This document shows, in pieces, positions 8,449 to 14,869 of a stretch of 64,000 nt of DNA (position 1 is its first letter; each line of letters starts with the position of its first letter). The position numbers and the translations under genes were made by a program. The stretch comes from Halomonas meridiana. GTDB lineage: Bacteria > Pseudomonadota > Gammaproteobacteria > Pseudomonadales > Halomonadaceae. The stretch lies in NCBI RefSeq assembly GCF_009846525.1, contig NZ_CP024621.1, positions 310,001 through 374,000 on the forward strand, given 5' to 3'. The notes beneath the pieces were generated by a model. That model did no database searches and had not been told where the DNA came from. It saw nothing but the letters and a program-made list of their open reading frames with translations.

Positions 8449-8877
8449 ATGGCAGCGCGTAAAAACCCCGAAGCCCACAACCTTCGCCAGGAGCTACTGC
8501 AGCCCCTGGCGGGGTATCGGCACAAAGAAGTGCCCGTGCCGACTAGCAAGCGCAAGGTGATCGTGCGCGAACCAGGTGCCGATGACTGGCTAGAGTGGCA
8601 AGCACGTTTGCAGGCGGTAGCGGGCGAAGAGGTCTCTGAAGACAACTCTGATGCCGTGAGCGAGCGCATCAGCCGCTTGGATGACCACACGCCTGAAGCG
8701 GCCATGCTGGTTCGCGTACTGATCGACCCGCAAACCTATGACCGTATTTTCAGCGATGAAGACGTGGACAGCGTGGCCGCCAGTTGGGGGCCGGTGTATG
8801 GCCGATTCCTGAACGCAGCGTTCGAGCTGGCGGGCCTGACCACTGCCACACCTGTCGAAGACGCAAAAAAAAACTAA
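8449..8877 (+). CDS. Tail assembly chaperone, short form (G-like)
   Basis: 142 residues, ending in DAKKN just after a run of nine A. Placed between the tail tube and tape measure genes, it occupies the position of lambda G or HK97 gp13, which keep the tape measure soluble during tail assembly. The acidic body (for example VAGEEVSEDNSDAVSERI) fits this class. Its last codons contain the slippery A run that probably lets some ribosomes enter the -1 frame to make a longer G-T-like product. Confidence 0.85.
   Translation: MAARKNPEAHNLRQELLQPLAGYRHKEVPVPTSKRKVIVREPGADDWLEWQARLQAVAGEEVSEDNSDAVSERISRLDDHTPEAAMLVRVLIDPQTYDRIFSDEDVDSVAASWGPVYGRFLNAAFELAGLTTATPVEDAKKN
8865..8873 (+). other. Probable -1 ribosomal frameshift slippery site (nine A)
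   Basis: Nine consecutive A, read as GCA AAA AAA AAC TAA in the upstream frame. A slip of one base back on AAA AAA changes the next codons to AAA CTA ACC and opens the downstream frame to 9194. The stop of the zero frame follows two codons after the slippery run. This matches the conserved programmed frameshift between tail assembly chaperone genes of long-tailed phages. Confidence 0.8.
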
Positions 8878-9194
8878 CCGACCAGCCGGGGCTTCTGTTT
8901 CAGATGACCCTGGCATTGCGGCTGGGTAAGACCCTCGCAGAGCTGGCAGGCCACCAAGCACCGATGACGGCTCGCGAGCTGATTCAGTGGATGGCGTTTG
9001 ATCAGCTGTCACCCATTAGCGACCGCCGTGGCGACGTGCACGCCGCCCAGATCGCCACCGCCGTGTACCAGTCGCAAGGCGCGAAGGTGGACTTTGAAGA
9101 CGTGCTAATCGACTGGGGAGGCAGCGACACCACCGAAGGTGTTGAAGATGATGAGGCGCTGGAAACGTTGTTTGCGGCGCTGGCGGGGAGCTAG
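8871..9194 (+). CDS. Tail assembly chaperone extension (T-like), made by -1 frameshift
   Basis: The -1 frame after the slippery run continues as KLTDQPGLLFQMTLALRLGK and ends at TAG 9192-9194. It adds about 107 residues to the short chaperone. The segment LRLGKTLAELAGHQAPMTARELIQWMAFDQ resembles the T domain (DUF4035-like) of lambda GT fusion proteins. No good ribosome-binding site or start codon lies near this point, which supports production only as a fusion with 8449-8870. The fusion product would be about 248 residues. Confidence 0.78.
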   Translation, partial: KLTDQPGLLFQMTLALRLGKTLAELAGHQAPMTARELIQWMAFDQLSPISDRRGDVHAAQIATAVYQSQGAKVDFEDVLIDWGGSDTTEGVEDDEALETLFAALAGS

Positions 9195-9249
9195 CCAAAC
9201 TTAGCAAAGTGGGTTAAGTTCCCCATGGGAAACTAATAGGGAACATAAC

Positions 9250-9690
9250 ATGAAGAAAATATTGATTATGGCTGGTTTGCTTATTGGGTTATCTGGTTGT
9301 GCTCAGCAGGAGGTAATGCAGCAAACTCAATCTGGCTTTGCTGAAAAGACTATTCAGGATAAAAGTCAGTCTGTAGTTAGTCAGGATATCATTAATGCAT
9401 GTATCAACAGGGGGCATACAATAAGAGAGTCTAGTGATTCTAGAGTCGTATGCTCTTCTACTATGCAAGGTGCTAATGCGGCACTTACGCAAATGTTGAT
9501 TGGAAACTCATATTCAACAACGCCTGAGGTTGTTGTTTCATTTGTTATTGCATCAATTGGTGAAAACGTAAGAGTGGTAGCTCAGCCGCACGTAGAAACC
9601 CAAATGGCGATGGGTCAGAATCAAGTTCAATCCATGCGTGATAACAATGCGCTAAGAAACAATCTTCAAATGTTTCTAAACTCTCTTTAG
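9250..9690 (+). CDS. Prophage-encoded lipoprotein (moron), unknown function
   Basis: 146 residues with a clear lipoprotein signal: MKKILIMAGLLIGLSGC, cleavage before Cys17. The remainder is polar and Gln/Asn/Ser rich with a possible disulfide pair and no family I recognise. Base composition and codon use are visibly more AT-rich than the flanking tail genes. It has its own ribosome-binding site (AGGGA) and a terminator after it, and interrupts the chaperone-tape measure junction. Together these mark it as a moron. An outer-membrane role such as superinfection exclusion or altered surface properties is possible but unproven. An imperfect palindrome at 9218-9233 precedes the gene. Confidence 0.85.
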   Translation: MKKILIMAGLLIGLSGCAQQEVMQQTQSGFAEKTIQDKSQSVVSQDIINACINRGHTIRESSDSRVVCSSTMQGANAALTQMLIGNSYSTTPEVVVSFVIASIGENVRVVAQPHVETQMAMGQNQVQSMRDNNALRNNLQMFLNSL

Positions 9691-9704
9691 TAATTATGAT
9701 GCTT

Positions 9705-9729
9705 AAAACCCGCTACGGCGGGTTTTTTT
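9705..9729 (+). terminator. Hairpin with U-tract after the lipoprotein, before the tape measure gene
   Basis: CCCGC/GCGGG stem flanked by AAAA and TTTTTTT, then GCCTGGAG and the tape measure ATG. It terminates the lipoprotein message and repeats the hairpin-U-tract-ribosome-binding-site layout seen twice upstream. Confidence 0.7.
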
Positions 9730-9745
9730 ACGCCTGGAGAAAAGT

Positions 9746-12700
9746 ATGGCCGCTGCGTCCCTGCGTGAATTGATTGTGCGTATTAGCGCTGATTCCAGCG
9801 TTTACCAGCGCGAGATGGCTCGAGCCTCACGCATGGGCACCGACTACTACCGCACCATGGAGGGCGGGGCGCGGCGTCAGGATCTGGCCTTGCAGCGCAA
9901 CCAAACTAACTTGCGGGCGCTGAATGCGCAGATGTTGGAAATCCGCCAAACGGCGGTGGGCATGGCGGGCGTGCTGGCCGGTGCCTTTGCCGTGGGGGCG
10001 TTGATTCAGACCGCCGATGCCTACGGGCAAATGGCCTCGCGCATCCGCCTAGCCACCGAAGGGGAGCGGGAATACGCCCAAGTGCAGGAGCGCTTGCAGC
10101 AGGTAAGCCGCGTTACCTACAAAGCGCTGATGGATAACAGCGAGCTGTTCGTGAACTCGGTTCGCCCGCTGAAAGAATTGGGTTTCGCCACAGAAGAAGT
10201 GCTGGACCTAACGGAAGCATTGAGTGCTGGCTTAGTGATCAGTGGGGCCAACATGCAGGCCACCACCTCGCTGATTGACCAGTTCGGTAAGGCCATGATC
10301 GCGGGCAAGCTGCAGGGTGATGCCTTCGATGCCGTGATCGAAAACGCCCCACGTCTACAGCAGGCCATGGCTAAAAGCTTGGGTGTCACGACGCGCAAGC
10401 TTCAGGAAATGTCGACGGCAGGCGAGCTGACCGCCGATGTTGTGATGCGAGCACTGCAGGCGTCGTTGGGTGATCTTCGCCAAGAGCTGGATGAAATGCC
10501 CACCTCGGTGGAAGACGCCACTCAGGTACTCAAAGACAGCTTTATGGTCTATATCGGCCAAGCCAATGAGGCCCATGGCACCACAGCCGCGCTGGCGGGT
10601 GGCATCGAACTGCTAGCCGATAATATCGAGAACGTGGTAGCGGTGGCCGGTGTGTTTGCCGCCATGGGCTTGGCCCGCTACATGAGCACCCTGGCGATTA
10701 CCGCCGGTGCGGCTGCCCTTGAGTTTGTGAAGAACACCCAGGCACAGATCGCTTATGCCGCTGCCCAGCAGCAGGCTGCCGCCGCCACGGTTCGACTAGC
10801 CGCTGCTGAGGCCACTGCTAGCAAGCGTGAGTTAGGCCGGGCCATGGCAGCCGAGCGAGCCGCACGGGGCACCGATCAACACACGGCGGCGTTGGCCCGC
10901 CTTGGCACAGCCCGCACGGCTTCTATCGCCGCCTCTGCACAGCACACAGCAGCTACCAACGCGGAAGCAACAGCTCAACAACGCCTGGCAGCCTCTACCA
11001 GTTTGGCTGGGCGTGCCAAAGCAGCCGCGTTGGCATTGCTGCCGGGGCCTGCTGGATTGATCACGCTGGCCGCCGGTGCGGCCGCCAGCTTCATGCTGTT
11101 CCGCGATCGCACCGATGAAACCGCCGCCTCGCTGCTGAATATCGAGCAGCCAATGGATACGCTGATCGCACAGTTCCGTGAGCTCACCGTAGAGAACCAG
11201 AAAGCGGCGCTGATTCGTTGGGGCGATCGACAAGAGGAGGAAGCTGAAAAAGCCCGTAGCGCCATGGAAAGCATCCGCCAAGGGCTGTTGGGTGAAGCCT
11301 TTGGCGATATGGATGGTGCCAGTGCGCGTGTCTTCTTCGATGAAGTCAACGCTATGTTTGAGGAGGTAAAGACCGGCGCCCGCAGCATGGACAGCGTGCT
11401 GACTGAGGTACAGGCGCGCATCGGTATCGATGATAGCGTGATGCGTGAATATCGACTGCTGGCCGCTGAGTTCTCAGATGGTCGTATCAATGCTGACGAG
11501 TTTGGCGAGCGCATCGATACTCTGAACGGCCTGCTGGATGAAACCGCTAGCGCAGCGGGGCGGGCGGGAAGCGGTATTGAGAATAACGCCCCCAGCGACA
11601 AAACCCTGCAAGCCTGGCAGCGTTACAACGACCAGCTGCGCGAACAGATCGCCAACCTGCGGGACCCTTCCGCGATGGGGCAAACTAACCGCCGCCTGGA
11701 TGCCATGGGGCCGGAAGTCAGCGATGTAATGCGCGGCTATACGCTGTGGCTTTCCGCAACCGCTGAACAGGAGCAAGCCAATTCAGAAGCGCGTAAGAAA
11801 GCCGCCGACGCAGCGCGGGATGCCGCCCGAGATGGGCAACGTAACGCGGAGCGAATCGTTCAGGCATACGAACAGCAGGCCGCTTCGCTGCAGCGTCAGA
11901 TTGCCCTGCATGGCGATAACAGCCGAGCGGCAGCACTAGCGTACGACCTTGAAAACGGCAGCCTACGAGAGATTAGCCAAGCCCATGCCCGCCACCTGCA
12001 GCAGTTAGAGCAGGAGTTAACGACACGCGAGCAGCTGGCCAAGCAAGCGATCGAAGCCCAAGAGCTACTTCGGTTTGAGGCCGCTGAGCGCGCCCGCTTG
12101 TCTACCCGACAGCAGGGCATGGAAATCGACATCATCGCCGTGGGCCGAAGCGATCAGGCCATCGAAGTCATGCGCGAGATTGCCAGCGTTCGCCAACGCT
12201 ACGCCGATGAAATGCGCGAGCTCCATCAGCGTCAGGAAGACGACAGCACTCGGATTAGTGAAGCGGCGTATGAGGAGCGGCGGGCGCTGCTGCAGCAACT
12301 CATGGATGAAGAAGTCGGCATGGTCGAATCAGCCGCTGCACGTAAGCGGGCGGCTGAGGAGAACTGGCGCAATGGTGCTAATCGTGGCCTTGAAAGCTAC
12401 ATGGACCAGGCGCGTGATGTTGCCACTCAATCAGAGCAGGCAATGAGCAATGCCCTGCAGCGCACTGAAGACGCGCTGGCGGAGTTCGTCAAAAACGGGC
12501 AGCTAAGCTTTAGCGACCTAGCTGACAGCATCATCAACGACATGATCCGCATGGCGATTCGGCAGCAAGCGTTGGGCCTGTTTAGCATGTTCGGCGGGGG
12601 CGGCGGTGGTGCCATTGCGGGCGGCTTCATGTCTCAAATTGGTTTTTCGGAGGGTGGCTACACCGGCCCGGGTGGCAAGTACGAACCGGCTGGCATCGTG

Positions 12701-13009
12701 CACCGGGGCGAAGTGGTGTGGAGCCAAGAGGACGTAGCACGGGCGGGTGGGTTAAGCGTGGTGGAATCGCTGCGTAAGAACTTTACCGGATACGCTAATG
12801 GCGGTGCGGTAGGGCAAGGTGTGGTGCCTTCGCTGCCTAGTCGTCAGGAGAATGGCGCTATTCCCAGGGCAGGCAATACGTATCACATCACCGGGCAAGT
12901 GGATAACGATGTGATCCGCCGTATCGAGCAGGCCGAGGAAAACGCCTATCGCCGCGTGCTTAACGATGCAATGCGTAACGGGAAAATCAGAAGGGCGTTA
13001 AGCGTATGA
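9746..13009 (+). CDS. Tail tape measure protein
   Basis: 1087 residues. The N-terminal 300 residues match the phage tape measure N-terminal domain (VRISADSSVYQREMARASRM, then QVSRVTYKALMDNSELF and ENAPRLQQAMAKSLGVT). Hydrophobic stretches occur near residues 69-90, 295-325 and 426-452, possible membrane-crossing segments used in DNA ejection. Long coiled coils fill the middle. The C-terminus has the Gly-rich FGGGGGGAIAGGF and GEVVWSQEDVARAGG patterns common in lambda H-like proteins. Length would predict a tail of roughly 160 nm by the usual 1.5 angstrom per residue rule. Confidence 0.95.
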   Translation: MAAASLRELIVRISADSSVYQREMARASRMGTDYYRTMEGGARRQDLALQRNQTNLRALNAQMLEIRQTAVGMAGVLAGAFAVGALIQTADAYGQMASRIRLATEGEREYAQVQERLQQVSRVTYKALMDNSELFVNSVRPLKELGFATEEVLDLTEALSAGLVISGANMQATTSLIDQFGKAMIAGKLQGDAFDAVIENAPRLQQAMAKSLGVTTRKLQEMSTAGELTADVVMRALQASLGDLRQELDEMPTSVEDATQVLKDSFMVYIGQANEAHGTTAALAGGIELLADNIENVVAVAGVFAAMGLARYMSTLAITAGAAALEFVKNTQAQIAYAAAQQQAAAATVRLAAAEATASKRELGRAMAAERAARGTDQHTAALARLGTARTASIAASAQHTAATNAEATAQQRLAASTSLAGRAKAAALALLPGPAGLITLAAGAAASFMLFRDRTDETAASLLNIEQPMDTLIAQFRELTVENQKAALIRWGDRQEEEAEKARSAMESIRQGLLGEAFGDMDGASARVFFDEVNAMFEEVKTGARSMDSVLTEVQARIGIDDSVMREYRLLAAEFSDGRINADEFGERIDTLNGLLDETASAAGRAGSGIENNAPSDKTLQAWQRYNDQLREQIANLRDPSAMGQTNRRLDAMGPEVSDVMRGYTLWLSATAEQEQANSEARKKAADAARDAARDGQRNAERIVQAYEQQAASLQRQIALHGDNSRAAALAYDLENGSLREISQAHARHLQQLEQELTTREQLAKQAIEAQELLRFEAAERARLSTRQQGMEIDIIAVGRSDQAIEVMREIASVRQRYADEMRELHQRQEDDSTRISEAAYEERRALLQQLMDEEVGMVESAAARKRAAEENWRNGANRGLESYMDQARDVATQSEQAMSNALQRTEDALAEFVKNGQLSFSDLADSIINDMIRMAIRQQALGLFSMFGGGGGGAIAGGFMSQIGFSEGGYTGPGGKYEPAGIVHRGEVVWSQEDVARAGGLSVVESLRKNFTGYANGGAVGQGVVPSLPSRQENGAIPRAGNTYHITGQVDNDVIRRIEQAEENAYRRVLNDAMRNGKIRRALSV

Positions 13010-13593
13010 GCACAGTTGATTGGCCCACCGAGCTGCAGCCCGCCACCATGGAGTGGGGGCGAGTGTTTAACTCTTATGCGTTCACAAGCCCGTTCACGCA
13101 GTCTCAACAGATCCGCACCCATCCGGGTGCTTACTGGAAATGCTCGCTCACGTTTCGCAACTTGAAGCGGCCCAAAGAGCGCGTGCTATCCACCTTCATT
13201 GGATCGCTCCACGGCATGGCGGGCACGTTTAAGCTGAAACCCTGGACGCGCCCACCGGGGCCGTTCGTGGGCAATGCGGTGGTGGATGGCGGCGGGCAGG
13301 CAGGTGCTCAGGTGGTGACTCGCAACTGGAACGCCAACGCCTTGGTGTTACGCCTTGGCGACTACATCACCATCTCAGACCAGCTGCTGGAAGTGCTAGC
13401 CGATGTGACCAGTAACGCTCAGGGTATTGCCGTGGTGCCTGTTTCCCCTTGGCTGCGAGTGCCCCCGGCCAACGGTGCAACGGTCAATTACCGAGAGCCA
13501 TACGCCATCATGCGCTTGGCGCGGGATGATGTGTCGCTGTCTATTCAGGCGTTGATAGCCGGTGGCACGTTGGAATGTAGAGAGGCCTTCTAA
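13006..13593 (+). CDS. Distal tail protein-like minor tail protein
   Basis: 195 residues following the tape measure gene with a 4-base overlap. The sequence is beta-rich, with several Trp and Pro residues (MEWGRVFNSYAF, PWTRPPGPFVGNA, RVPPANGATVNYREPYAIM). Position matches the first baseplate/distal tail component in this class of siphophage. It is immediately followed by the next hub protein with a 1-base overlap (TAATG). I recognise the genomic position better than the sequence family. Confidence 0.7.
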   Translation: MSTVDWPTELQPATMEWGRVFNSYAFTSPFTQSQQIRTHPGAYWKCSLTFRNLKRPKERVLSTFIGSLHGMAGTFKLKPWTRPPGPFVGNAVVDGGGQAGAQVVTRNWNANALVLRLGDYITISDQLLEVLADVTSNAQGIAVVPVSPWLRVPPANGATVNYREPYAIMRLARDDVSLSIQALIAGGTLECREAF

Positions 13594-14189
13594 TGCAGGT
13601 ATTCCCGTTTAGTGATCAGGTGGTGGCTATGCTGGCCAAGCCCACCGTGCGCATGGTGTATGCCGCTGAGCTGGATTTCAGAGATGGCGTAGCGCGTGCC
13701 CATACAGGTACGGGGCCGTTGGTGATCGAAGGCCATACCTATGAGGGCATTGGCGCTTTTGGTGGTGTCAGCAGCACTCAGGAGCAGCTGAACAGCACCT
13801 CGCCTATGTCGGTAACGCTCACCTTGTCGGGATTGGATGCGCCCCTGGTGGCATCGACCCTACAGGATCGGTGCCGAGGGCGAGCGGGCAAGTTGATGCT
13901 AGTGGCTTACGATGACGCCGGTAACTACGCCGCCGATATTCTGTTCAGCGGCAAGATGGACGCCGCCGCCATGAGCTACGGCGGCAGTGAGGACGACAAC
14001 GCCATTAGCGTAACGATCACCGACAGAATGATTGATTGGCAGCGCGGCGGTACCGAACGCTGGACCGATGAAAACCACCGCGCCCGGCACCAAGATGACC
14101 GCTTTTTCTTTGCCGTGGCGCAGCTATCCGATTGGCCGATCTATTGGGGGGCCAAGCGTGATGCGCCGAGTTTTAGTTATCCTCGTTAG
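13593..14189 (+). CDS. Tail hub/baseplate protein, DUF2163-like
   Basis: 198 residues. The motif RWTDENHRARHQDDRFF followed by DWPIYWGAKRDAPSF is typical of small tail-tip proteins in the cluster preceding the NlpC-like protein and the J-like fibre, often labelled DUF2163 or minor tail L-like. It probably forms part of the baseplate hub connecting tube and central fibre. Its 3' end overlaps the antiparallel small gene 14173-14394 by 17 bases. The family label is moderate confidence; the tail-tip role is well supported by position. Confidence 0.7.
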   Translation: MQVFPFSDQVVAMLAKPTVRMVYAAELDFRDGVARAHTGTGPLVIEGHTYEGIGAFGGVSSTQEQLNSTSPMSVTLTLSGLDAPLVASTLQDRCRGRAGKLMLVAYDDAGNYAADILFSGKMDAAAMSYGGSEDDNAISVTITDRMIDWQRGGTERWTDENHRARHQDDRFFFAVAQLSDWPIYWGAKRDAPSFSYPR

Positions 14190-14394
14190 TAGCGCCATAG
14201 GTAAAATCATCGCTTCCTAGCCGGTGTGAGCCATATTCAACTTTATAGCCTTCAGGGCAAGTCGCTTCTGCTTTTTGTTTTGAAGCGTAAACACCAGCTA
14301 AGTGCCAGGGAGATGTTGTCAATACTGCCCAGCCTAAGACCCAACCTTTGTTGTCTGGGTCAATTTTTAAATTTTCATCTATTTCAAAATTCAT
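14173..14394 (-). CDS. Small antiparallel cargo gene (moron), unknown function
   Basis: 73 residues from ATG 14394, with an AGGAG ribosome-binding site 5 bases upstream on the minus strand. The protein (start MNFEIDENLKID, centre KGWVLGWAVLTTSPWHLAGVY) is acidic and aromatic, with no membrane segment and no family I recognise. It is the only minus-strand gene within the tail operon and is more AT-rich than its neighbours, so it is likely an independently expressed moron, active in the lysogen. A longer frame to 14466 exists but lacks a ribosome-binding site. Confidence 0.72.
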   Translation of the reverse strand: MNFEIDENLKIDPDNKGWVLGWAVLTTSPWHLAGVYASKQKAEATCPEGYKVEYGSHRLGSDDFTYGATNEDN

Positions 14395-14464
14395 TCTTAG
14401 CTCCTGTTGGATTCTTAATGTCAATGCACTAACGACTCTATCACAGATTATTTCAGGGTAATTC

Positions 14465-14869
14465 ATGCGCTATCGAGACTGGACCACCCAGCTCCACAAT
14501 GCCATTCAGGCCGCCTCCGGGCGGCCTTTTTTGTGGGGTGAGTTTGACTGCTGCCTATTCGCTGCTGATTGCTGCATCGCCATTTGCGGCGTTGACCCAG
14601 CCGCCAAATACCGTGGCCGATACCACACAGAGCTAGGCGCTAAGCGCGTGCTTCGCACTACTCACGGCAGCCTGGAAGCTGCTTGGGATGAAGCGTTTAA
14701 GCGTGTGCCTGTGACCATGCGCCAACGGGGTGATGTGGTGCTGTTTGATAGCGAGTTCGGCCGCTGTGTGGGTGTGGTGTGGGCGAACGCTATTTGGGCA
14801 GTTACAGAAACAGGCGTGCACCGAGTGCAGGCAGAACCGCTGGTATGTTGGAGAGTCGGCCATGAGTAA
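14465..14869 (+). CDS. Tail-tip NlpC/P60-like protein (DUF6950-like)
   Basis: 134 residues. The segment FLWGEFDCCLFAADCC provides the conserved Cys of NlpC/P60-like tail proteins (lambda K position), and RQRGDVVLFDSEFG resembles the second conserved block. A clear catalytic His block is less obvious, so peptidase activity is uncertain. It lies just before the J-like fibre gene and overlaps it by 8 bases. Proteins at this place in siphophages help tail-tip assembly or local cell-wall opening. A terminator-like hairpin lies inside the coding sequence near its start. Confidence 0.75.
   Translation: MRYRDWTTQLHNAIQAASGRPFLWGEFDCCLFAADCCIAICGVDPAAKYRGRYHTELGAKRVLRTTHGSLEAAWDEAFKRVPVTMRQRGDVVLFDSEFGRCVGVVWANAIWAVTETGVHRVQAEPLVCWRVGHE
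14509..14532 (+). terminator. Intragenic terminator-like hairpin
   Basis: GGCCGCC/GGCGGCC perfect 7-bp stem with a TCCG loop and six T, lying inside the NlpC-like coding sequence 45 bases after its start. It meets the form of an intrinsic terminator on the plus strand; late transcripts would need to be antiterminated to reach the fibre genes. Confidence 0.55.

Noticed and set aside
8865..8873. The A9 run as a sequencing error that splits one gene
   Set aside because: The position and layout match the conserved frameshift of tail chaperone genes, and the short product is itself family-like; still worth checking in reads.
4599..9729. Repeated hairpins as a CRISPR or dispersed mobile repeat
   Set aside because: The stems differ in sequence, are few, and each sits at a gene boundary with a U-tract; they fit RNA regulatory elements, not an array.
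14730..14861. N-terminal extension of the J-like protein
   Set aside because: It would overlap the NlpC-like gene by 140 bases and lacks a start signal; ATG 14862 has a GGAG site and a normal J-like N-terminus.
14465..14869. NlpC-like protein as the phage endolysin
   Set aside because: It sits in the tail-tip cluster directly before J, lacks a clear full catalytic triad and has no holin next to it.
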